Source: Typha latifolia
Taxonomy: Eukaryota > Streptophyta > Magnoliopsida > Poales > Typhaceae
Direction: 5' to 3'
Length of the DNA: 64,000 nt
Assembly (NCBI GenBank): GCA_019914945.1
Contig: CM034113.1
Span: forward strand, 4,878,850-4,942,849
Each line of letters begins with the position of its first letter. Within the stretch, counting starts at the first letter, position 1. A program made the translations under genes and the position numbers. This document shows positions 46,914-58,504 of this stretch, piece after piece. A model generated the notes under the pieces. That model was not told where the DNA came from. It did no database searches and worked only from the letters and a program-made list of their open reading frames with translations.

Positions 46914-49900
46914 ATGTTAAAAGCCTTAGTGTGGAATTGCAGAGGTGCCCGCAAGAAAGAGGCACTCGACCGATGCAGAGTTATGATTCGTGATCATAAT
47001 CTGGATATGCTGGTGTTGCTCGAAACACACACAAGCTGGATCGAAGCTGAGCAGGTGGCTAAAAAGATTGGCAGAGGCCGGGCGTGGTTTGCCATTCCGG
47101 CGCAAGGCCGAGCAGGAGGCATCCTGGTCATATGGAACAAGGATCTAGGGTGGGTTGATGTGGCAGCGGTATCAAGGTATGCTGCCCACGTTACGATCAC
47201 CCTTACGACCGGACAAACCTGGATCTGGACCACCGTGTATGCCAGCACCGCTCTGGAAGAGCAGCAGGAACTCTGGGAGGAGCTGAAGAACATAGCGTCC
47301 ATCAACATGCCGTGGGCGATCATGGGAGACTTCAATGCGTTCCTGTCTGTACAGGAGAAGAGAAGCAGCAGGGTGGTCGCCCTCGGGCCTAAAGGGAAGG
47401 CCTTTGCGCGGTTCGTGGACGAGACGGGGCTGTGCGACCTTGGCTACGAGGGTATTCCATTCACCTGGTGTAACAACCAACAAAGCTCGCGACGCATCTG
47501 GATCCGGCTCGACAGAGCCCTGGCCAACACTGAATGGGTCAGTGATCATCCGGAGTGCAAAGTCCAGCATCTAGACCGAGGTGCTTCGGATCATGCGCCG
47601 CTGCTCCTCACGGTGCCGGCAGGAACGACGAGGAGCAAGCGACCATTCCGGTTCGAGCTCCTCTGGATGGAGTATGAGGAGTGCCAACACATCATCCAAG
47701 ACTCCTGGAAGCGGCGAGCCGGCGGCAACCCAATGCAAGCTTTCTCTCACAGACTGAGTGAGTTGAGGAGAAGCCTGAGCAACTGGAATCGCGCGGCAGT
47801 GGGGAGCGTGGAGAGACGGCTAAAGGCCACAAACCAGAAGCTGGCTGACCTCGAGGAGCTAGATGCCAACGGCATGCTGCCAGAGGCCGGCCAGCAGAGC
47901 CTAAAGAGCTTCTACAACTGCAAGATAGCCCTAAACAGGCAACTCAACATCAAATGGCTGCAAAGATCCCGATTAAGGTGGACGGAGGAAGGTGACAGAA
48001 ACACGAAATTCTTCCATATCTCGGCTACCTTGCGACGCCGTCGCAACATGATTGCAGGCATCTAGAGTGACGATGGGTGCTGGGTTCAGGAGCAGGCCAA
48101 AGTGATCCACTGTTTCAAATCCTTCTACCAACGGCTCTGGGGAGAAGCGGAAGAGGCAGACCCCCGAAGGATGGAATGGCCAGCACTCCCTACCATTTCG
48201 ACAGAGGAAGCGTCAGACCTAGAGAGGCCGGTGACGGCTGAGGAAATTAAGGAAGCGGCGTGGAGCCTGCCGAGAGGGAAGGCCCCCGGCACGGACGGAA
48301 TGCAAGCCGAAGTATACATCAAGTACTGGAACACCATGGGTGAAGACCTCTGCCGAGCCGTCGGCCACTTCTTCATCAGCGAGGCCATGCCAAAAGCATG
48401 GGGTGATACCTTCATAACATTGATCCCGAAGAAGGAGCACCCCCTCAAGGTGGCGGACTATCGACCGATCGCACTCTGTAATGTCATTTACAAGGTTATC
48501 GCGAAGGTCATGGTAAATAGACTTAAGGTGGTGCTAGCCAAAATTATCGGCCCGGAGCAGGCGGCGTTTGTGGCCAGCCGAAGCCTAGAAGACAATACGT
48601 TGGCTGCCTAGGAGGTGGCACACTCCATGGCCACGGACAAGAGCGGACAACCCATTATGATGATCAAAATGGACATGGAGAAGGCTTATGATAGGGTCAG
48701 TTGGCCGGCTGTGGTGGGCGTGCTCCGGCGGATGGGTTTCCCAACTCGGTGGTGCAACTGGGTGCAGGCGTGCATAGCGTCCCCCAGGTTCGCCTTGCTG
48801 ATAAACGGGTGCCCGACCACCGGATCACCCCCGGGAGTGTGGCTGCGACAAGGCGATCCGATATCCCCCTACCTCTTCATCATCGTCACGCAAGTGCTAT
48901 CGGGTCTCATCAACGAGCAGGCGGCGCGAGGCCTTCTGCGAGGTTTTCGGGTCAGAGATGTGCAGCTGTCTCACCTGCTCTATGCAGATGATCTGCTGCT
49001 CATGTTGGAAGCCTCGCCGGAGAACGCCAACTGCATCCTCGAGAGCCTGAGCCAATATGAGATCATCACAAACCAGAGGGTGAACTACAACAAGTCGGAG
49101 CTGTATCTGTCCAATAGGATCGGAGTTGAAGAAGGCAGCCAGCTCAGTGTTCAGCTAGGGCTGAAGGTGGCTGGCATGCCGTTCAAATACCTCGGGGTGC
49201 TCATCTCGGGGAGGCGTGTGAAGGTGAAAGAGCATCTGGAGCTGGTGGAGAGGATTGGTAAGAGGCTAGCGGGCTGGAAAGGGACACTCCTCTCCCAGGC
49301 TGGCAAGCTTACCCTGATCAAGGCGGCACTGCTAGCGATCCCGTCTTACTGGCTAGGCAGCACGTGGGTGCCGGATGGGGTACTAGAGGAGATAGAAAAA
49401 AAAGCCCGTCACTTCCTGTGGAAAAAGCAGGATGGCCACGGCCTCCACCTGATGAACTAGGCGCAGGTGACGCAGGCCAAGCGCCAGGGTGGTCTCGGAG
49501 TCCGGCGACTTAGAGAAGCCAGAACTGCCCACCTGGGTAAGCTGGTGTTCAAAATGCTAAACAGGGAGCAGGCGCCATGGATTAATATAATGCAGGCCAA
49601 ATACGGGAGACTGCACCCGTGGGAGATGACGAAGACCCACCAACCATCCTGGATGTGGCGAGCTCTCACCAAAACAGCTTCTCAGTTAAGAATGGGATGC
49701 CGAGTGATGATAGGGAACGACAAAGGCACTCGCGCCGCTTTCGATCCATGGCTGCATGAGGTCCCGTGGTCCAGACTGCCAAGGGTCCTGGCACCTAGGC
49801 TAATGGAAGAAAACCTGAGTGTGGCAGACCTCACCTGTGAACACCAAAGGAATCCGGGGAGTTTGGTCAGAGAGGCAGGAACAGAGCTGGCCTTCGAGAT

Positions 49901-51009
49901 CGCAACCTTCCCTATGGGTGCCGCCACCAGTGAGGACAGATGGATCTGGTGGCCGCACCCAAGGGGGACGCCTTCGGTTAAGGCGATATACCAGTCCCTG
50001 CTTCCTCAGAGCGACCAACTCTGGGCAGGGTGGAGTAACCTCTGGCGCCTGCAGGTGGCTCCGAGGATTAGAGTATTCTGCTGGAAGCTCCTGTGGGGTA
50101 GGCTCCCAACGCGAGCGTACCTCCACTACCTTCACGTTGGCCCCGAGGATCCTTGTGCCATGTGCGGTCTGTTCAGTGAGACGAGCGAGCACCTCCTGTT
50201 CTCGTGTAGATACAGCAGGGAGGTTTGGAAAACCCTGGGCACTAGAGAGAGGCTGGAGACTGCGGAGATCGATCAAGAATGGATCACGAAAGCGTGGAAC
50301 GTAAGCGCGGAGGAGGATGGACGGGCCAAAGGGTTGATAGCATGCACGCTGTGGTCACTGTGGAAGAGCAGAAACGGAGTTGTGTTTAGAGGAAAGCGGA
50401 CGCCGGAGCTAGCCGTGGTCCAGGCCGCGGTCGAAATGGCGGAGGAGTACCGGTGCGTAAACAAAAAGAAGAACTCGAAGCCAAGAAAGATAAGGAAGCC
50501 CTGGGAACCGCCGGAGACGGGCTGGAGCAAAGCCAACACCGACGGAGCGGTGAAAGTAGGTGCGTCCCAAGGCGGAGCAAGCGGCCATATTTCGAAATGC
50601 CGACGGTGAGTTTCTTCAAGCGAGATGGGAGCCGTGCCCGGGCACCTCGGCGCTCCAAACGGAACTCTGGGCCATTAGACTGGCGTTGAAGATGGCGAGA
50701 AGAGGCTCTCGACTCGAGATAGAGTCGGACTGCACCGAGGCCATCAGATGCTTGCAGCAGCCGGAGCTCGGGCCATGGCGCGTCCGTAACCTGGCGCGCG
50801 AATGTGCGGAGCTCGCCAATGGCATTGGTGAGGTCCGGTTATCCCACGTGGGGAGAGAAGCCAACTCGGTCGCTGACTGGGCAGCAGCGAGGGCTAGTGT
50901 GGCATCGGGTTACTGCCAGGTGGAGCGTCTAAGCAACGCTCCACCGGAACTATGTAAGCTTTTAACTGCCGACACTGACACGTGGCGGCAAAATTCAATA
51001 AATAGCTGA
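46914..51009 (+). pseudogene. LINE ORF2: endonuclease, reverse transcriptase, zinc finger, RNase H
   Basis: ATG at 46914 is preferred over the upstream TTG; it gives MLKALVWNCRGARKKEA. Order: AP-type endonuclease (LLETHTSW, WAIMGDFNAF, SDHAPLLL); reverse transcriptase with KAPGTDG, DYRPIALCNVIYK, MDMEKAYDRVSW, LRQGDPISPYLF and the catalytic YADD at 48981-48992; a zf-RVT region (CAMCGLFSETSEHLLFSC); and an RNase H with NTDGA, ELWAI, ESDC and VADW. In-frame TAG stops stand at 48063, 48609 and 49458. A one-base frameshift near 50565-50605 separates the first RNase H residue from the rest. About 1,365 codons in total, a normal size for the family. The terminal RNase H is known only in part of plant L1 elements. 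Confidence 0.92.
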
Positions 51010-51027
51010 CCTCAGCTCTTTGCACTC

Positions 51028-51041
51028 AAAAAAAAAAAAAA
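51028..51041 (+). repeat. LINE poly(A) tail
   Basis: Fourteen A residues follow 'ctttgcactc' and lead directly into the second target duplication, marking the 3' end made by target-primed reverse transcription. Confidence 0.9.
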
Positions 51042-51057
51042 ATCAGCACATCCAATA

Positions 51058-52460
51058 TCTTCTTATGAAGTTAAGAAGCAGCCACGTCGACACCACCAAA
51101 TTTGACGAGCACGAGGGCATAATTCTGCTTTTCGAAGACAGATCTTAGAATATCTCCACAACAGTCCTATTGGTGGGCATTCCGGGTTTCACAAGACTTA
51201 TCATCGAGTCAAGAGTGATTTTTATTGGCCCCACTTAAAGAAAGAAGTTCGTGAGTTGATAAAAGGATGCGATATTTATCAACGTACCAAATCAAAGAAG
51301 CTCAAATCATAAGGCAAATTTGTCATATTCGTGGTAGTTGATCGCCTCTCGAAGTATGCTCATTTTTATATCTCTCTCTCATCCATTTACAACTTCTTCC
51401 TTAGCACAGGTGTTTCTTTGTAATGTGTTTCAAATTCCACGGGATGCCCAAATCTATAGTAAGCGATCGAGATAAAAATTTTCATTAGCAAGTTCTTGAA
51501 AGAATTTTTCACTTTGCAAGGTATCTCACTTAATATGAGTTCGGCATACTCTCCTCAGTCCGACGGCCAAACTGAGGTCGTAAATAAATGTGTAGAGCAC
51601 TATTTACGTGCTTTTTGTGGATTAAAGCCTAGAGAGTGGAGTTACCGGCTCTCAGCAGAATTTTAGTATAATACTAACCAGCACTCATCTACAGGAATCA
51701 CTCCCTATGAAGCAGTATATGGAGTAGCTCCTCGTCGACTTATCTCCTATGTTTAGGGAGAGACCAAGGTAGCAACACTAGGGGAAGCTTTGCCCAGCTT
51801 TTGCGAGATAATTTGCGAAAGGCCCAAGAATCGAATGAAGAACTTAGAGAACAAGTATCGTACAGATAGACGTTATGAGCTGGGCGACATGGGTTTTTTA
51901 CGCCTTCAACCTTGTCGTCAGCAATCAATCAACTTGAGGTCCAACCTTAAGCTCTCTCATATTTATTACGGGCTGTACAAAATTTTAGAACGGATTGGAC
52001 CTGTTTCCTATAAGCTCGAGCTACCTTCGATGTCCAAGGTGCATCTGGTGTTTCATATCTCTTGCCCAAAAAAGAAGATTGGATCTAGGAATAATCTACA
52101 GACCCAATTACCTGAGACGGATGCTGAAGGGTTATTTGTGGTGGAGCCACTCAAAATCTTAGATCGTCGCATGGTGAAGCAAGGCAATCGTGCTATCACA
52201 AAGGTCTTGGTTCAATGGAAGGGTGCAGAGAAAGAAGATGCTACCAGGGAAATCTATCACAATCTGTTTGAGAAGTTCCCAACTTTTCGCGACGAGGACG
52301 ATCACGATGTTAGCAGAGGGTAGAGGCCAGCTTTGCTTTTCTTATTTGCTTTGTTTTCCTTATTTGAATAACGGAGAGTTAGCAACCCCAATGTTATCGC
52401 AGAGATTCTCTCTAGGATTAAGGAGTCTATTCATTCTTATCTTGGGGGAGTTGTAGGGGG
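51058..52460 (+). pseudogene. pol: Tekay-like chromovirus fragment: integrase and chromodomain
   Basis: Plus-strand reading gives the integrase zinc-binding region (SPIGGHSGFHKTYHRVKSDF, then GCDIYQRTK, in which the second Cys of the CXXC pair reads Tyr) and VVVDRLSKYAHF. The core follows (SAYSPQSDGQTEVVNKCVEH, with GITPYEAVYG). At 51790-52323 there is a continuous frame holding the C-terminal region (LEPVSYKLELP-like) and a chromodomain (EPLKILDRRMVKQGNRAI, VLVQWKG). The part between the zinc region and DRLSKYAHF is shortened, removing the first catalytic Asp. Stops are frequent. A G-rich stretch near 52440-52460 could be the polypurine tract and LTR start. The chromodomain form fits the Tekay lineage. 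Confidence 0.72.
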
Positions 52461-53734
52461 TAGACTTTGGAGGGTATGAGTTACCTCGAAGAACTCATGA
52501 ATAACTTGACTTGGAGTCTTCTTCTTGAGTATTATTTTTTGTCTCTATTACTTGCCTTATCATTAGTTGTGGAACTGATCTAACGTTGCAAACTGAGGGT
52601 TTGTAGCAGGTATTTGATTTGTTTCTTCTACCAGTTCTGTTTGACCATTGCACTTCCTTCTGTACTTACAAGTGTGATATTATCTCTCAAGCGTGTTTTA
52701 TTTTTCTTGCACATGAGGTTGATACTCTTGCTGTGGGGGAATGCTAAATTGATTTTAAGGCAACATAATGATTTGTTTTGCTAGAGTTACTTGTTTTACA
52801 TGATGTTTTTCTTTTCTCTTTTGTACAATAGGGCTGTAAATTTTGATGAGGGTGCTTGATATAAGATGAAGATATTTTCCTTTATTTGTTTTCTGCATGC
52901 GAACTCAAGCTTGTTCAGTGTTTTATAGTTACACACTTGTGCTAGCCCAAATAAGATTATTATTTTTTGCTAGAATTAATTTATATTTATGGTTACAAAG
53001 GGATGTTCAAGGATTAAGTTATCTTGCTGACAATTGAGGATTGAGGACTGGTCTAAAAACTAGGAGATGGCTAACCAAGAAACTCTTTGTACGTCTTCCT
53101 TTGTTTCCTAACATTTGCAATAAGCTCTTAATAATCAGTTTTTTTATTTATTGGATAAGGGATTGTCTAAATAATTCGTGCCTCCAATTTAGTGTGATAT
53201 TTGTTCTCATATTTTGTATTTATGTAATTATGTTTTATGTATACAGAGCGAAGAGTTGTTCAACTTATTATTTTTATTTTGTCCCCATAGTTACGCATAT
53301 GAATTGTTGGTTCTCATATATGGAGGCATAGGTTTGCTGGAATTTGGCATATAATCTTGGTAGTTCATGTTTGTTATTGATTTGTATCTAGTAATTATTT
53401 TTGAGTCAATTTACGAATTGTAACATGCCCTTTGTTCGTTATTTAAAATTTATTTCGTGCATATCTTCGAGTTATATGTTGCACACCATTTTTGAAACGT
53501 TATTTTATTGTTTCCAACTCACTTGTGGTTATATGGTCACTTTTTTTATTTGCTCTTATTTGTTGTATTTTTCTATTATTTACCTGTGATTAGTTTTGGT
53601 GGGGTTTATCTATTTGCTGGTTACCCTTATTGCTGGTCTTTGCAGTATCCGAGGGAGGACTAGTCCTGTTAAATTGAGTACTTGATGGTTCTAGTTTAAT
53701 TGCTCATTGCAATTTGGCTGAATGTTATCTTATT
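52461..53734 (+). repeat. Diverged second copy of copy-B intron-like sequence
   Basis: 52600-53560 parallels 43960-44873 in order: 'ttttatttttcttgcac', 'gtgcttgatata' with 'ttttccttt', 'atgcgaactcaagcttgtt', 'gtgtgatatt', 'atatggaggc', 'ggaatttgg', 'tagtaattatttttgagtc' and 'gagttatatgttg'. Identity is clearly lower than between copies A and B, so this duplication is older. At 53640 and 53805 the phrase 'cagtatnngagggana' is repeated about 165 bases apart. Confidence 0.62.
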
Positions 53735-55410
53735 ATCTACTTGATTTTAATCTATTCCAAAATTTATGTTAACACTCCAGGGTATGTTTAGTGCTTTTGT
53801 CTCCTCAGTATTTGAGGGATAATTAGTCTTGTGAAGTTGTGTACTTTAGGTTTCTAATTTTAGTCATTGCAGTTTGGTTTAATTTTATCTTGTTTTTACT
53901 TAAGGCGAATCTATTGAAAACTCATATTCTACCAGATTTTTTTTTCTACTGGATAAGATGTTGAATTGTCGGGATTGACATAATTTGTTCGGTGGAGGTG
54001 GGGTGAGTTCACTTTTAAAGCTGATTCTAATTTGCTGGCTTATCTATTTCCCGTTTGACATGCAGTCTATTGTCTTTGTTACTCCTGATGTAGCAAATTG
54101 TAAAGGGCTATGTGTTGATTGACATAGCTTAGTTTTCATTTTTAAAATTCCTTTATTTGGTATTTTAATGGGGTCCATTGTTCTAGAGACAGACTTAGTT
54201 GATTGACATGCAGTCTATTGTCTTTGTTATATTTGGTTGCCAACGTGGCAAACTTCTTTATAGCAGATTCTATAGTTAAAAGTTGTCAGTCGTTGTTTAA
54301 CAGATGGAAAGAACTCTTCTTTGATAGGTTTATGACTAGGCTGAAAAGTACTTATACTTGCATAAATTAATTATAAGAGCATTATTAAATATTAAAGATC
54401 AGGGTGAAGTTTCAAGCAAACAACTTCTATAATTTGAAATACTGAATACTTGCGAAGTCGATCTACAAATATCAAAATTGATAGGTTATTTTCTTTTATT
54501 TAAGAATTTAATAAATTTCATGCTTAACAAGCTTATCTCTATTCTCTACCAATAGCGTATTGGTATTCTAGGTAATCTGCATGACAGTATGTGTTTCTAT
54601 TTTTGTGTATATAATACTAGTAGGTAATATCTGTGTTCTGAACTCGTTTGCATTGAATTGTTTTTTTAGCTTCAGTCTCAAGAGAGTTGTCATATGAGGT
54701 TACTGCTAGGAGTCTAGTTCTTAGTTTACCCAAATAAAATATATTCATTATATTTATATACACTGACTTTTAATGTATAGCGAGGGCGCTTATATATTCT
54801 TCTCAACAGTTTAGAATTAATTTGAGATGATTATCTATTATGATTTTTTATTTGTGATTTCTTCATATTTTCTCGCTGAAAGTAACTTTTTCTTTCCAAA
54901 GTTTTACTCTTGAGGTTTACTAGACTATTAGCTAGTTGAAATCATGTGGATATTTTGGTTCCAAAGTTGATATTTGTTTAATAATACCGATCCTTTTTTC
55001 CCCACTTTTACACTCTTGTTGGCCTCTTTTAATGACCAAGTGGTCTTGGAGTGCAATTTGAAAAATGGAAGTTCAAACGACCTAGTTTTATTTTTGTTGT
55101 TCACTCAAATCATTATTTAATTGAAATTTTCTTCTATGAAGGATTAGATAGTACCATTGTGCAGTGATATATTATTTCAGATGGAATATCCAAATACATG
55201 TTGATTACTGTGAGAGTTTAGCTTTTCTATGTTTTTCTTTCCGCTGCTTTCTATTCTGTCATAAATTTTTTTCAGTGAAGTTTATCAGTAGGATCGATAA
55301 ATTATTATTTTGCTTGTTCATGATGGGAAAACGATTTGTCATTTAGTAGACGTATGGACTGTATCTTGTCTTTGTATTCTTTTTTTCTTCCGGTGAAAGT
55401 TACTTTTATC
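53735..55410 (+). repeat. Copy B of duplicated locus, distal intron-like part
   Basis: Colinear with 20151-21523 of copy A. No coding frame is conserved. It holds typical plant intron features: T-rich tracts, 'tttcag' and 'ttgcag' words. Confidence 0.7.
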
Positions 55411-55427
55411 TCATATTATATTTTCAG

Positions 55428-55445
55428 ATGAATGTGCGAAGTGTC
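55428..55445 (+). other. Candidate micro-exon of the copy-B gene
   Basis: An 18-base stretch, atgaatgtgcgaagtgtc, is preceded by a pyrimidine tract ending 'ttttcag' and followed by 'gtaagt', the plant donor consensus. Read in phase 0 it joins in frame to the candidate last exon at 56054. Splice consensus alone is weak evidence. Confidence 0.25.
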
Positions 55446-56053
55446 GTAAGTGGTACTTCTGTTAGATGTTACAAGCTAGCATTAATTCTCTAAAGACCTT
55501 TATCTTGATGGTGAAACTTTTCTTGCACCATTTATTTCTCACAGAAAAGAAACTTTTCTTCCACTGTTTGGATGGTTCGAAAAGAATGAAACTAGATTTT
55601 GAGTTGCTAATCTAGATTCTTCTGAACATCCTATTATTTTATCCTTTCATGTTTTCACGAAATTTTTTCTTTCTTGAAGATTTTACCTACTTACCATCTT
55701 GTTTCTTCTTGACATTTGTTTCTAATTTTTGGTTTGCCTGATCAACTATGAAGTTATGTAAAAATTATTCTATGGTCGCCCAGATATGGCTATTTGAAAT
55801 TTTGGTGGGAAAACTGGCCAGAAATGTATCACGGAATATTTAAAACTACTTTTTTTGTGAGATCTCTAGTTTGCCATATGACTTGGTTATTGGGCTATTT
55901 TGCTTTGTCAACAATTATCGTTGGCTTATTTATCTTCATCTTTAGTTGTTAGCCTATTTATCTTCATCTTCAGTTGTTAGCCTATTTTGCTTTGTCTTCA
56001 ACGTTGCGTTGTGTGTCAGTTTTCAGATTTTTGGTGGTTTGTTTTTGTTGCAG

Positions 56054-56110
56054 TTTAACACTGCCGATGCCGATCCCAAGCCCGGAGGTGGGAAGTGGAG
56101 GGAGCTGTAG
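56054..56110 (+). CDS. Candidate terminal coding exon, product unknown
   Basis: After 'ttgttgcag' the sequence reads FNTADADPKPGGGKWREL and a TAG stop at 56108-56110. The GC content, codon use and splice acceptor all differ from the AT-rich surroundings and look like a real exon. I do not recognise the protein. The sequence after the stop looks like a plant 3' untranslated region to about 56220. It lies at the distal end of copy B; copy A has lost this part. Translation of the whole gene cannot be reconstructed. Confidence 0.33.
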   Translation, partial: FNTADADPKPGGGKWREL

Positions 56111-56220
56111 CTTATCATTCTTTTGTTACAGGAACTATGTTTACATCTTATGTAGGCATAATTTGCACTGCCATGTTATACGGGCTAAAAGACCTATTAG
56201 TATGACGAGAAACTAAGAAG

Positions 56221-56439
56221 TAAACCTAGCATCTATTTAGCCATTAAAAGGTTATCAAGCTAGGATCTAATTGACATTCAGCCACTATTTGATCAATATT
56301 TTGAGATCTAATTGTCCAAATCTTGTGATCTTGGATTCGTTGGAAACCTCTCTTCAAGAGTATCAATATATTCAGAATTTAGGAGAATCCATCGATTAGA
56401 TTGTTTGTAGATCCTTTCATAAGTTACAACCGACGGAGC
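56221..56439. other. Short unassigned spacer
   Basis: Between the candidate 3' end of copy B and the second LINE. No feature recognised. Confidence 0.4.
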
Positions 56440-56559
56440 AGCGCATCCCCGAGTTCGGTACAATAGGCATCTCATCTCCTCCAACGCGACCATCAAACGT
56501 GGCGACGGGACGTCAAGTTTGTGAGCTCAAAGACGAAGGATGGAGGCTCCCTCAGCTCA

Positions 56560-58472
56560 ATGGGAGGGGAGGACGTACACCAAAGAAGGGCGTCGTCCTT
56601 GAAGGTGTCGGAGCTGGAGCAGCCGGACACAGGCAAGGAAGAACAAAAGGGTCCTGCTAGGATTTGGGCCTCTATAGCGGCTGGCAGCAAGAGAGCAACA
56701 ACCCACCCAGGAAGCATCCTGGTAGAGATTCTGGCAAAGCTGAGAAGCCAATTGGTGTACAATGTTGTGATCGAACCAAAAATCCTTGAGACATATCACA
56801 CACGATGGAAACTCTCACTGTTTGGAAGATTCCTAGGGAAAGGCATACTGCTCTTCCGACTGAAAGCTTTGCTAGCCAGGCTCTGGGTTGGAATAGATGG
56901 GTTTTCAGTCTCGGACATGGCCGAGGGATATTATGTATTCAGGTTTGAGGAGGAAGAAGACCTAAGCCATGTCCTGACCAATGGGCCGTGTATGATCGAT
57001 CCAAGGACAAGTTCTCAACTTGATACCCTGGCGCAAAAATTTTTGGCCATCTCTAGAAGCCATCACTACAATGCTTGTATGGATCCAGCTCCATAACCTA
57101 CCACAAGAATATTAGGATCTCGAAGCCCTAATCCCTGTTGCAGCGTTCAATGGCAGATCGTTGAGAGTGGATGAGACCACCTTAGATCACATCAAAAGCA
57201 GATTTGCTCGGGTGTGCATAGAGGTGGACCTCAGTAAGTCGTTGAAAATGACAGTTTGGCTTGGGCCAAAGGAAGAGCAAGTGGACCAAAGAGTTATGTA
57301 TGAAAATATCCCAAAATTCTATTTCACGTGCGGCAGGAAAGGGCACAAAGTGTAAGAATGTGAGCTTACTCCTCAAGCTAGCGAGGAAGAGGAGCTTGGA
57401 GCCATGGAAGGAGGAGTGGGAGCTTCCAAAGGGCCAAGCCTCGTACTATGGACCATGGTGCATAGTTCAAAGAAAGCCAAGGGGGCAAGCAACCCTGAGA
57501 GCCCAAGGAGCTAGCTGGCTCAATCGAACTAACACAGATACTAGAAGAGGCCAGGGACCAACCATAGCTGAGAAGGCGGGGGCCACCAACAAGCTAAACC
57601 AAAACCTATAGTAGAGGGGTCAAAAAGCAAAGGACAAAAAGAAGATCTCTGACCAAAACGAGAAAGATCACCACCAGGACACATCAAACAGGTGGCCAGA
57701 GGGAAGAAGCTTCACGAAGCAAGCCAACCTACGTTGGGCGCATTCTCCCCATGCAAAAAGAGAGCATGGGGAGAACCACAAAAAGGTTGCAGAGAAGAAT
57801 TCTGGAAAGGGGGTGAATACATAGGCTACATCAATACAACCACCAATCAGTCCTTGGGGTAAGGTTCTAAGATTGCTGGACAGGGGCCCACGCACATGGA
57901 CAATCCAACGGTGGGACGCCGAATATGATGATTTGATGGAGGAATATGTGGGCAACACACCGTAGGAACAATTAATGCACCAAGAGGAATGGCAACAGGA
58001 GGACACCAACAAAAATCGATCAAAAGGGCGCCACGAGCACAAGCGACATGCTCTGATATAATGGATAACTGTGCTACTGGATACAGGTAACCACTAGGCC
58101 AACCAGTCTGCTTATGTGAAAATAGCAAGAAGTTAGGAAGCCCTATGAGGGACCACTAGAGCCTATCCTATGCATGTTATGCAAGATGGGATAGCCACTG
58201 CTTGCTATGCACCTACTACAGCTAAGGAGAAGAGCCTATCGGACAAACACAAGGAAAAGGCAGAGAAGGTCAAACGAAGACTACTCCTGGAGGAGCAGGA
58301 TGTGATGAAGGAGACTATGGAAGTGGAAAAGGAACAAATGCAGTTGGCTCTCATGGAGTACAATGAAACTGCTGTGCTAGAATTTGAACCCATGGATCTA
58401 GAATGTCCAAGCAAAGAACCCACTGGAGGAAGCAAGGAAATGCCTACCTCCAAAAGAGGACGGACCCATTGA
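56560..58472 (+). pseudogene. ORF1 of the second LINE, frameshifted
   Basis: ATG at 56560 (MGGEDVHQRRASSLKVSE). The DUF4283-type region reads LSLFGRFLGKG and FSVSDMAEGYYVFRFEEE up to about 56985, then loses frame. It resumes at 57161 (MRVDETTLDH, FARVCIEVDLSK). The zinc knuckle is decayed: only CGRKGHK and the last Cys remain, with the first Cys read as Tyr and a stop inside. 57261-57611 and 57668-58170 are broken sequence. 58170-58472 gives the C-terminus ending TSKRGRTH at TGA, as in the other LINE. Confidence 0.8.
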
Positions 58473-58504
58473 ATGGCGTTTTACCCCCACCCTACTGGTT
58501 TTTA

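Larger units (their letters stand above)
44874..51057 (+). mobile_element. Full-length L1-type LINE with 16-bp target duplication
   Basis: The target word atcagcacatccaata stands at 44874-44889 and again at 51042-51057, identical. The element (44890-51041) has a short CT-rich 5' leader, ORF1, a 35-base gap, ORF2 and a poly(A) run at 51028-51041. A polyadenylation word AATAAA lies at 50997-51002. The GC-rich sequence contrasts with the AT-rich host. ORFs are broken by stops and one frameshift, so it cannot move now, but its length is complete. Confidence 0.93.

Noticed and set aside
49800..50304. Long alternate-frame ORFs in LINE ORF2
   Set aside because: Shadows of the zf-RVT region; the plus-strand frame from 49467 carries the family motifs.
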